From NCBI GenBank assembly GCA_024643595.1, contig JAHEMS010000207.1, forward strand, positions 1 through 6,558: a DNA stretch of 6,558 nt, in the 5' to 3' direction. Source of the DNA: Bacteroidota bacterium. GTDB lineage: Bacteria > Bacteroidota > Bacteroidia > Cytophagales > Cyclobacteriaceae. The notes beneath the pieces were generated by a model. That model made no database searches. It was not told where the DNA came from and saw only the letters and a program-made list of their open reading frames with translations. A program made the translations under genes and the position numbers. Shown here one piece after another: positions 1 through 6,558 of the stretch (positions are counted from its first letter, which is position 1; every line of letters starts with the position of its first letter).

Positions 1-66
1 GATGAAAGTGAAAAGTTTGTTGCGAATTAAATTTCGAATGGCGGTATTCCAATAGTGCTTAAGCAT
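1..66 (-). CDS. ABC transporter permease (FtsX/MacB type), N-terminal fragment, runs off left edge
   Basis: Reading the minus strand from the ATG at 66-64, the frame stays open to the window edge and encodes 22 residues beginning MLKHYWNTAIRNLIRNK and continuing LFTFI. This is the typical cytoplasmic start of Bacteroidota FtsX/MacB-like permeases, just before the first membrane helix. It is identical at 11 of 22 positions to the start of the permease at 294-2651 (shared MLKH, RN, RNK and the final FI). The start is well fixed: the same frame has a TGA stop at 102-100 and no other ATG between. The rest of the gene, presumably about 780 codons, lies outside the window. By family it should be an inner-membrane subunit of an ABC system coupling ATP hydrolysis to periplasmic work, but only the N-terminus supports this. 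It is transcribed divergently from the neighbouring permease. Confidence 0.8.
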   Translation of the reverse strand, partial: MLKHYWNTAIRNLIRNKLFTFI

Positions 67-112
67 TGATAAATCATAAGATGGATAAATATAAATGAAT
101 CAACGGTATGCG

Positions 113-164
113 CCATTGCTAAAATAAGAATCTTTGCGGGATGGTTACTCTTATTGGAAAATGG
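113..164. repeat. Imperfect inverted repeat between divergent permease genes
   Basis: The left arm (113-129) begins CCATT and ends AATAAGA. The right arm (149-164) begins TCTTATT and ends AATGG, the reverse complements of these. The inner 7 bp and outer 5 bp match exactly, with a mismatched middle and one unpaired base; the loop is 19 bases. It lies in the 67-293 intergenic stretch, so a shared operator or an RNA hairpin in a leader are both possible. AT-rich DNA yields such repeats by chance, so the functional reading is weak. Confidence 0.3.
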
Positions 165-226
165 ACGTAGTTGCTTGAATAACTATAATTTTTTCAGTGG
201 TATCATTTACAATTTCTTAAGGTATC

Positions 227-257
227 TTCGATAAAGCGTGCAACGGTTTTATGTTTG
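227..257 (+). promoter_or_regulatory. Predicted Bacteroidota-type promoter for the permease gene at 294
   Basis: TATGTTTG at 250-257 matches the Bacteroidota -7 consensus TAnnTTTG exactly. A TTCG at 227-230, three of four bases of the -33 TTTG element, lies 19 bases upstream, which is a usual spacing. Transcription would start near 263 and give a leader of about 30 bases before the ATG at 294. No equally good box was found on the minus strand for the divergent gene; the nearest is TATATTTA at 93-86, with one mismatch and no clear -33 partner. Confidence 0.5.
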
Positions 258-293
258 CCCTGTCATTTCCCTATTACTAGTTAATACAACCTC

Positions 294-2651
294 ATGCTGA
301 AACATAATATTCTGCTCTTTTATCGCAATGTCGTTAGAAATAAAAGCTACTTTTTTATTAATCTGATTGGCCTTTCGGCAGGATTGGTTTGCACCTTATT
401 GATTTATTTATGGGTAAGGGATGAATTGCGCATGGACAAATTCCATGAAAAAGACGCACGACTATTTCAGGTCATGGAATTCCAACAGTATGCCGATGAG
501 ATTATGACCACGACCTCCACACCAGGGATTTTGGCAGAAACCTTAAAGGAAGAAATTCCTGAGATTGAATATGCTGCCACCACCACGTGGATCAACCCCT
601 CTACCATGTCCATTAAAGAACATAATGTAAAAGCGAATGGATTTTATGTAGGGCCAGATTTCTTCAATATTTTTTCCTATCACTTAATTGAAGGCAATCC
701 AGATAAGGTGCTTCAAGACAAGCTTTCTATGGTTATCTCCCGACAGCTCGCTAGAAAGTTATTTGGTTCAGAAGAAAATGCCGTTGGGAAAATGGTTGAG
801 TTTCAGCATAAGGAATCATTTCAGGTGAGCGGCATTTTTGAGGAAGTTCCAACGAGCTCTTCCTTTCAGTTTGATTTTGTGCTCTCCTTTGAACGATTCA
901 AAGATGATAATGAGTGGGTCACCGAATGGGGTAATAATGGTCCATCCACCTATGTGGTTTTACGTGATGGAAGTGATGCTTCCATGGTTACCGATAAAAT
1001 AAAGGATTTTATTAAGCCGCGTTCTGAAGACTCTAATGTTACCTTATTCCTAAAGCCCTATTCAGAAAATTATTTGTATGGTCGATATGATAATGGAAAA
1101 CAAACCGGTGGACGAATCGAGTATGTACAATTGTTCTCCATCATCGCCATATTTATTCTTATCATTGCCTGCATTAATTTTATGAACCTTTCAACGGCAC
1201 AAGCGTCACGCAAAGCGAAGGCTGTTGGCATCAAGAAATCGGTTGGGGCGCAACGTCAGTCACTGATTCTGCAATACCTAAGTGAATCACTCCTTACTTC
1301 GCTAATAGCACTTATACTTGCATTGACGATTGTATGGCTTTTTCTGCCTCATTTTAATGTGATTACACAAAAGAAGATTTCGTTGTCGGTTAATGATCTC
1401 GAATTGATTACCTGGTTTTCGGCAATTACACTTCTAACAGGAATCATTGCTGGTAGCTATCCTGCCGTATTCCTGTCCGGATTTAAACCGGCAGCGGTTC
1501 TGAAGGGTGTAGTTCAGGGGTCATGGGGTGAATTGTGGGCGCGTAAAGGACTGGTGGTATTTCAGTTTTTCTTATCAGTGATCCTCATTGTCTCGGTGCT
1601 TGTAATTTATAAGCAGATTGACTTTGTTCAATCCAAAAATCTTGGCTACAACAAAGAGCACTTGATCCAAATTCCCATTGAAGGGAAGGTCGCCGGTAAT
1701 GTGAGTACGTTCATTCAGGAGGTAAAAAAGATTCCAGGGGTAGTTAATGCTTCGAGCTTAGGTCATAGTATGTTGGGGCGAAATAACAATACCAGCGGAC
1801 TGGAGTGGGAAGGTAAAAATCCAACGGATAATATTCTGTTCGAAAATATTACAGTTAACTATGGATTAATTGAAACGATGGGGATAGAAATGATAGAAGG
1901 TCGATCTTTTTCTGAAGATTATAGTACGGATACGTCTAAGGTAATTTTTAACGAAGCCGCCATCCGGGTTATGAACATGAAGGACCCGATAGGTAAATCC
2001 ATTAATTTATGGGGGGAATATAAACTGGAGATTATTGGAGTGGTGAAGGATTTCCACTTTCAATCCATGCATGAAATTGTAAATCCACTCTTCTTCCGGT
2101 TGCTGCCAGATGCAACATGGAATGTTGCCATTCGAATGGAAGCAGGGCGGGAGAAGGAAACGCTCGACGCATTAGCTAACTTCTACGCCAACTATAACCC
2201 GGGCTTTTCATTTGAATACAAGTTTCAGGACCAGGAGTATGCGAAGATGTACTCCGCAGAACAACGGGTTGCAACACTTTCCGGTTACTTTGCCAGCATG
2301 GCGGTGCTGATCTCTTGCCTTGGATTATTTGGACTTGCGGCATTTACTGCCGAACGAAGATTGAAGGAAATCGGTATCCGAAAAGCATTGGGTTCGTCTT
2401 CTGCTAACATAGTCATATTACTTTCAGGCGACTTCACCAAAATGGTTTTGTTATCGATCTTCATTGGTATCCCTGCCAGTTATTGGCTTTTGAATAAGTG
2501 GTTGGAGCGCTTCGCTTTTCATATTGAGCTTAGCAGCTGGTACTTTATTTCCGCAGGTGTAATTGCTCTTGTAATCGCCTGGACAACCGTTGCGTGGCAG
2601 GCTATTAAAGCAGCAGGCGTCAATCCAGTAAAATGCCTGAGGTCAGAATAG
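294..2651 (+). CDS. ABC transporter permease, FtsX/MacB type with two MacB-like periplasmic domains
   Basis: Complete 785-residue inner-membrane protein of the usual length for Bacteroidota permeases of this class. Likely membrane helices by hydrophobicity lie at about 21-41, 279-299, 327-350, 372-393, 420-438, 664-684, 712-733 and 749-768. They frame two periplasmic MacB-like domains (about 42-278 and 439-663) and two FtsX domains. Each FtsX domain carries the expected cytoplasmic coupling segment: SRKAKAVGIKKSVGA at 305-319 and ERRLKEIGIRKALGS at 687-701. GVVKDFHF (582-589) and the C-terminal NPVKCLRSE are family hallmarks. It lacks the N-terminal prefix domain found in some relatives. In the family, such proteins pair with a separate ATPase and move lipopeptides, antibiotics or signals across the envelope; the substrate here is unknown and no ATPase is in the window. 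An in-frame TAA at 282-284 leaves the ATG at 294 as the natural start; no clear Shine-Dalgarno is seen. Confidence 0.93.
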   Translation: MLKHNILLFYRNVVRNKSYFFINLIGLSAGLVCTLLIYLWVRDELRMDKFHEKDARLFQVMEFQQYADEIMTTTSTPGILAETLKEEIPEIEYAATTTWINPSTMSIKEHNVKANGFYVGPDFFNIFSYHLIEGNPDKVLQDKLSMVISRQLARKLFGSEENAVGKMVEFQHKESFQVSGIFEEVPTSSSFQFDFVLSFERFKDDNEWVTEWGNNGPSTYVVLRDGSDASMVTDKIKDFIKPRSEDSNVTLFLKPYSENYLYGRYDNGKQTGGRIEYVQLFSIIAIFILIIACINFMNLSTAQASRKAKAVGIKKSVGAQRQSLILQYLSESLLTSLIALILALTIVWLFLPHFNVITQKKISLSVNDLELITWFSAITLLTGIIAGSYPAVFLSGFKPAAVLKGVVQGSWGELWARKGLVVFQFFLSVILIVSVLVIYKQIDFVQSKNLGYNKEHLIQIPIEGKVAGNVSTFIQEVKKIPGVVNASSLGHSMLGRNNNTSGLEWEGKNPTDNILFENITVNYGLIETMGIEMIEGRSFSEDYSTDTSKVIFNEAAIRVMNMKDPIGKSINLWGEYKLEIIGVVKDFHFQSMHEIVNPLFFRLLPDATWNVAIRMEAGREKETLDALANFYANYNPGFSFEYKFQDQEYAKMYSAEQRVATLSGYFASMAVLISCLGLFGLAAFTAERRLKEIGIRKALGSSSANIVILLSGDFTKMVLLSIFIGIPASYWLLNKWLERFAFHIELSSWYFISAGVIALVIAWTTVAWQAIKAAGVNPVKCLRSE

Positions 2652-2675
2652 GAAAAAAAAATTACATAAAAACAT

Positions 2676-2710
2676 TCAGTTGTGATTCTGTTTTAGAATG
2701 GCTAAACTGA
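2676..2710. other. Two-part stem-loop in the permease-propeller intergenic gap
   Basis: TCAGTT (2676-2681) can pair with AACTGA (2705-2710), and inside it ATTCT (2685-2689) with AGAAT (2695-2699) around a GTTTT loop, leaving a small internal loop. On the plus strand no T-run follows, so it does not look like a terminator for the permease gene. It could be an mRNA processing or stabilising structure between two co-transcribed genes. Read on the minus strand the hairpin is followed by a T-rich run (from the A-rich stretch at 2652-2673), so it would resemble an intrinsic terminator for antisense transcription. Confidence 0.35.
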
Positions 2711-2726
2711 GGCTTAATTCAGAGCT

Positions 2727-5700
2727 ATGTATAGACAGCTTGCTATTTTCTGTGGCATGTTGGCCACTTTTTATTCTTTCGCACAACCTATTCCAGCTTC
2801 TCATTATCAGGATCTTCAATACCGGCTTGTTGGGCCATTCAGGGCGAGCAGGACGGTAGGTGCTGTTGGAGTTCCATCTCAGCCAAATGTGTTTTATACA
2901 GGTGTGAATAATGGTGGAGTTTGGAAAACCGACGACTATGGCCGGACCTGGAAACCAATTTTTGATAGCGCGCCAACCGGCTCTGTGGGTGATGTAGCAG
3001 TATCTCCATCTCATCCAGACGTTATTTATGTCGGAAGCGGTGAAGGGCTGCATCGTCCTGACCTGGGTGTGGGTGATGGCATGTTTAAATCCACAGACGG
3101 AGGAAAAAATTGGGAGCATATCGGATTGAATGATGTGCAGCAAATTGGTCGGGTGTTGGTCCACCCTTTAAATCCTGATATCGTGATTGTGGCCGGATTG
3201 GGCCATCCTTATGGCGCTAATGAAATGCGTGGCGTTTTTCGCACGCGAGATGGTGGCAAGACCTGGGAAAAAGTATTATACATTAATCATAACACGGGAG
3301 CGATACAGGTTGAATTTGACCCCACCAATCCGGAAATTATTTACGCAGATCTATGGGAACATCGCGAAGGTCCGTGGGAAAACAGCTCATTCACAGGAAC
3401 TAAAAGTGGGCTCTTTAAATCATTAGATGGCGGCAATACCTGGAAGCAACTATTGCAGGGCTTACCAACCGGTGACCAGGGCTTGGGGAGAATAGGTATA
3501 GGCATTTCACCCAGTGACCCTAAAAGAATTTACGCCACAGTAGATGCTAATGAACATTCAGGACTTTATCGCAGTGAAGATGCAGGTGAAAGCTGGAAGA
3601 AAGTCTCCACCGATGGCAGAATATACGGTCGAGGCAGTGATTTTGCTGAAGTGAAGGTACATCCTGAAAACCCCGATGTTGTTTATTCTGCCAACGTCGC
3701 TTGCTATCGTTCTGATGATGGAGGGTATACATGGACTTCATTCAAAGGTGCCCCAGGTGGCGATGACTATCATCGTATCTGGATAAACCCAATACAACCA
3801 GAGATCATGCTATTTGCCGCTGACCAGGGAGCCGTTGTAACGGTTAACGGAGGCAAAACATGGAGTTCATGGTACAATCAACCAACGGCTCAACTTTATC
3901 ACGTGAGTACTGATAATCAGTTTCCCTATTGGGTATATGGTGGACAGCAAGAGAGTGGTGCAATCGGGACTGCTAGCCGCGGTGCAGGGGGCCAGATTTC
4001 TTTCCGCGACTGGATGGGAGTGGGTGCGGATGAATATGCTTATGTGGCGCCTGATCCCAAAGACCCAAATATTATTTATGGAGGAAAAATAACACGTTTT
4101 AATAAGACAACCGGACAATCGCAAAATGTAGCGCCAGAAGCACTTCGTTCAGGGAATTATAGAATGTTACGCACGCTTCCCTTGATGTTTCATCCGGCTG
4201 ACCCAAGCATGTTACTATTTGCTACTAATGTTTTGTGGAAAACGAATAACGGGGGCAATCATTGGGAAATTATAAGCCCTGATCTTACTCGAAAAAGACC
4301 GGAAGTACCTGTTTCTATTGGAGACTTCAGTATCGATTCTGTGACTGCCCTGAAGCAGCGCGGTGTCATTTACGCATTGGCTCCATCTCCGCTGAAGAAG
4401 GAAATCATTTGGGCGGGAACGGATGATGGGCTGGTACATCTAACCACAAATGGAGGAAAAACCTGGAAAGAAGTTACTCCATCATCGCTTAGCTCGTGGG
4501 ATAAAGTTTCTCAAATTGATGCGGGTCATTTTGATGAGAATACAGCTTATATATCTGTTAATGCCATCCGGAAGGATGATATGAGGCCACACGTATACCG
4601 GACTCACGATGGTGGAGCTTCCTGGAAAGAAATCACCAATGGAATGCACAATATAGGTCCTGTAAATACTATCCGCGAAGATCCGAAACAAGCAGGATTG
4701 CTATTTGCCGGCACCGAACGAGAAGTTTATTTTTCAGCCGATGATGGAGAAAACTGGCAATCTCTTCGCAACAATATGCCGGCTACATCCATTCGTGATC
4801 TGGTAGTTCATGAAAATGACCTGGTGGTGGGCACGCATGGTCGATCAATTTGGATCATGGATAATATTAGTACGCTGAGAAGTTTAGCCAGATTTAATGC
4901 AAAGGAAAACTACCTCTTTCACCCAGTGCCAGCCACCCGTGTTCGCTTTAACCAATTTAACGATACCCCGATGCCCCCAGAAGAACCAGCTGGACAAAAC
5001 CCACCAGACGGAGCGATACTGGATTATTACCTTGGTATGCCAGCTAGTGAGGTTCATCTTGATATACTAACCAGGAATCGTGAAGTGATCAGGCAATACA
5101 GTAGTAAAGACTTGCCTGAACAAATAGACTCTCTGATGCTCCAATATCCATTATATTGGTTCAGGACGCAACAGCAGTTATCCACTAATGTTGGTCATCA
5201 TCGTTTCATATGGGATTTACGATATGCTGAACCGAAAGGAGCTCCTCGCCAGCTTTCTATTGCTGCGGTATATAAAAATACACCAACAGATCCCAAAGGC
5301 CCCTACGTACATCCAGGCACCTATGTAGTTAGGCTTACCATAGATAGTGTGGTTGTTGAACAACCCATTATTGTTAAACTTGATCCGCGCGTAGCCATCA
5401 GTGATATTGATCTTCGTCAGCAAACGGATTATTCCATAATGTGTTATCATGCTTATCATGAGCTGCAGGTTATTCGGGAGGCAATTGATGCGAAGTTAAT
5501 GGATCCGAAAGTCAAGTGGCGTAAGGGCAAGAAAGAGCAGTTTATGGCCATAAGAGGATCAGGTTCCCCAGATAATCCTGATGTGACGTATGGCAGAATT
5601 ACAGAAGAAACATTATCACAAGAGACTGTTGTAGGGATGCAGGATAAATTTTTGTACATGATGGCTATACTTCAGGGAGCAGATGCCAAACCAACAAGTC

Positions 5701-5777
5701 AGGCAATGACTGCCGTTGATAAGCTAAGCGCCAGGAAAGAGGAAATGGTGAACCGCTGGAAGGCGATGAACCGGTAG
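2727..5777 (+). CDS. Secreted Asp-box (BNR/VPS10-sortilin-like) beta-propeller protein
   Basis: Complete 1016-residue exported protein. A signal peptide is visible (residues 1-19, hydrophobic 5-18, probable cleavage SFA|QP); there is no lipobox Cys. The mature protein opens with the family segment YRLVGPFRASRTVGAVGVP (32-50). Eleven Asp-boxes (S/T-x-D/N-G-G-x-x-W type) start near residues 67, 121, 172, 231, 282, 328, 371, 505, 572, 625 and 669, mostly 43-67 apart, as expected for propeller blades. The motif GTHGRSIWIMDNIS (702-715) ends the propeller part. A non-repeat C-terminus follows, with a beta-sandwich-like stretch (about 776-890) and a helical tail (about 895-1016). Relatives are often labelled glycosyl hydrolase or sortilin-like, but Asp-boxes are structural and no catalytic site is evident, so enzyme activity should not be assumed. 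The start is fixed by an in-frame TAA at 2715-2717. It follows the permease by 75 bp and may be co-transcribed with it. Confidence 0.9.
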   Translation: MYRQLAIFCGMLATFYSFAQPIPASHYQDLQYRLVGPFRASRTVGAVGVPSQPNVFYTGVNNGGVWKTDDYGRTWKPIFDSAPTGSVGDVAVSPSHPDVIYVGSGEGLHRPDLGVGDGMFKSTDGGKNWEHIGLNDVQQIGRVLVHPLNPDIVIVAGLGHPYGANEMRGVFRTRDGGKTWEKVLYINHNTGAIQVEFDPTNPEIIYADLWEHREGPWENSSFTGTKSGLFKSLDGGNTWKQLLQGLPTGDQGLGRIGIGISPSDPKRIYATVDANEHSGLYRSEDAGESWKKVSTDGRIYGRGSDFAEVKVHPENPDVVYSANVACYRSDDGGYTWTSFKGAPGGDDYHRIWINPIQPEIMLFAADQGAVVTVNGGKTWSSWYNQPTAQLYHVSTDNQFPYWVYGGQQESGAIGTASRGAGGQISFRDWMGVGADEYAYVAPDPKDPNIIYGGKITRFNKTTGQSQNVAPEALRSGNYRMLRTLPLMFHPADPSMLLFATNVLWKTNNGGNHWEIISPDLTRKRPEVPVSIGDFSIDSVTALKQRGVIYALAPSPLKKEIIWAGTDDGLVHLTTNGGKTWKEVTPSSLSSWDKVSQIDAGHFDENTAYISVNAIRKDDMRPHVYRTHDGGASWKEITNGMHNIGPVNTIREDPKQAGLLFAGTEREVYFSADDGENWQSLRNNMPATSIRDLVVHENDLVVGTHGRSIWIMDNISTLRSLARFNAKENYLFHPVPATRVRFNQFNDTPMPPEEPAGQNPPDGAILDYYLGMPASEVHLDILTRNREVIRQYSSKDLPEQIDSLMLQYPLYWFRTQQQLSTNVGHHRFIWDLRYAEPKGAPRQLSIAAVYKNTPTDPKGPYVHPGTYVVRLTIDSVVVEQPIIVKLDPRVAISDIDLRQQTDYSIMCYHAYHELQVIREAIDAKLMDPKVKWRKGKKEQFMAIRGSGSPDNPDVTYGRITEETLSQETVVGMQDKFLYMMAILQGADAKPTSQAMTAVDKLSARKEEMVNRWKAMNR

Positions 5778-5780
5778 ATT

Positions 5781-6558
5781 TCAATCACCACGATGATAAA
5801 TGTCTCTGAATTTATTAATCTTTCCGAGCTCATCTTTCACCTCCAGATCATAACGAAATCTAACTTTTGTTCCGATAGGAGCATAGTAGTAAATGGACCA
5901 GATATCTGGTTCACTGGTGCCGATACACCCATGTGAGTAAGCCTTGCCCAGACTTTTCGGGTTGGTTGTAGCATGAATTAATGTTCCGATTATTTTTCCA
6001 TTTATAGTAGGTGTTAGCGAAGGGATGATCGGCATTTTAGTTCTTCGGCCATCATCGCGATTGGTTTCTATATATTCCTCACCAGTTTGAAGGTCAATAT
6101 ATTTAGGATTTTTCCGGACCTCAGCAATTTCACCTTCACCTATAGGCGTACGTAAGTCAAACTCCTTTTGATAAAATTCCAGGTACTTATTTTTATTCTG
6201 ACCTATTCTGATCGTACAGGTGAATACGGTATCAGCCCCTTGCATTATGCGTAACTTATATTCCGGTAAGTTAATATCAATTTTTGTCGACGATAATTTA
6301 TTGATAATCGATGAGGCAGAAATAGGGTCAGGAATCAACAAGCTATCTCCAGCATGAAAAATTACTTGTTGCGAGTGATCATATATAAATAGACCTTTCT
6401 CTTTTTGGTAATAGTAATTAAGGCATCTTAACGAGTCGATTATCCATGGATTTGAAGCCACAAGAACATACTCTTTCATAGTGAATGAAGAGTCCATGGA
6501 GTTCGCGGCCAGGCTATCGATGAAAGCAAAGTAATTTTTCATCTTTACGTCTTTATCG
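5781..6558 (-). CDS. L,D-transpeptidase (YkuD fold), N-terminus beyond right edge
   Basis: Probable periplasmic enzyme that forms or remodels peptidoglycan cross-links through an active-site cysteine. Numbering from the Met at 6542-6540, the catalytic domain spans about 90-235: TPIG at 132-135, conserved His190 in GTLIHATTNP, then SHGCIGT at 203-209 with catalytic Cys206 (codon 5927-5925). Gly208 replaces the Arg or Asn usual two residues after the Cys in canonical YkuD motifs. An N-terminal block (about 1-75, with NPWIIDSL and GDSLLIPD) precedes the domain. The frame stays open upstream of that Met (codons for D-K-D-V-K) to the window edge, no ribosome-binding site precedes it, and no signal peptide is visible. 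So the true start and export signal almost certainly lie outside, and Met at 6542 is probably internal. It converges with the propeller gene; the two stop codons are three bases apart. Confidence 0.9.
   Translation of the reverse strand, partial: DKDVKMKNYFAFIDSLAANSMDSSFTMKEYVLVASNPWIIDSLRCLNYYYQKEKGLFIYDHSQQVIFHAGDSLLIPDPISASSIINKLSSTKIDINLPEYKLRIMQGADTVFTCTIRIGQNKNKYLEFYQKEFDLRTPIGEGEIAEVRKNPKYIDLQTGEEYIETNRDDGRRTKMPIIPSLTPTINGKIIGTLIHATTNPKSLGKAYSHGCIGTSEPDIWSIYYYAPIGTKVRFRYDLEVKDELGKINKFRDIYHRGD

Noticed and set aside
1..30. Possible tail of an upstream plus-strand gene (DESEKFVAN then stop)
   Set aside because: Nine residues carry no family signal, and the same bases are explained by the minus-strand permease start.
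2..55. Short plus-strand frame starting MKVKSLLRIK
   Set aside because: It is 17 codons long and antisense to the better-supported permease N-terminus on the minus strand.
171..189. Sigma70-like TTGCTT and TATAAT pair
   Set aside because: The spacing is only 7 bases, far from the 16-18 needed, and this lineage generally uses TAnnTTTG-type promoters.
101..253. Direct repeat of CAACGGT at 101-107 and 241-247
   Set aside because: Seven matching bases in an AT-rich intergenic region with poor extension; it is likely to be chance.
2676..3164. 162-codon open frame on the minus strand over the start of the propeller gene
   Set aside because: It is antisense to a well-supported gene with a signal peptide and Asp-boxes. 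Its translation has no recognisable domain and is rich in Trp, His and Arg, as expected from the reverse complement of Asp-box repeats.
3187..3426. 79-codon plus-strand frame inside the propeller gene
   Set aside because: It is an out-of-frame shadow of the large coding region, with no start signal or domain.

Overview
The window looks like chromosomal DNA of a Bacteroidota bacterium, probably of the Cytophagales type. The protein families and one promoter-like motif point that way: long FtsX/MacB-type permeases with N-termini of the MLKH...RNxxRNK kind, a very large secreted Asp-box (BNR/VPS10-like) protein, an L,D-transpeptidase of the SHGCIGT type, a TAnnTTTG-type promoter box, and weak Shine-Dalgarno signals. 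The lineage call is inference from these families, not from a marker gene.

Layout. Positions 1-66 (minus) hold the first 22 codons of a gene that leaves the window on the left. They encode the N-terminus of an ABC-transporter permease related to the next gene. A 227-bp divergent intergenic region (67-293) follows, with an imperfect inverted repeat and a good Bacteroidota-type promoter facing right. Positions 294-2651 (plus) encode a complete 785-residue FtsX/MacB-type permease. After a 75-bp gap with a small two-part hairpin, 2727-5777 (plus) encodes a 1016-residue secreted beta-propeller protein with eleven Asp-boxes. Only three bases after its stop lies the stop of a convergent gene (5781-6558, minus), an L,D-transpeptidase whose N-terminus lies beyond the right edge.

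How the genes may work together. All three well-covered products act at or outside the inner membrane: a mechanotransmission or export permease, an exported propeller protein, and a periplasmic peptidoglycan-modifying enzyme. The permease and propeller genes could be co-transcribed, but nothing in the sequence proves a shared function. No ATPase partner for the permeases lies in the window.

I saw no RNA genes, insertion sequences, CRISPR arrays or phage genes. This looks like ordinary chromosomal content. The points most worth a second look are the head-to-head permease pair, the Gly in place of the usual Arg in the transpeptidase active-site motif, and the nearly touching convergent stop codons.
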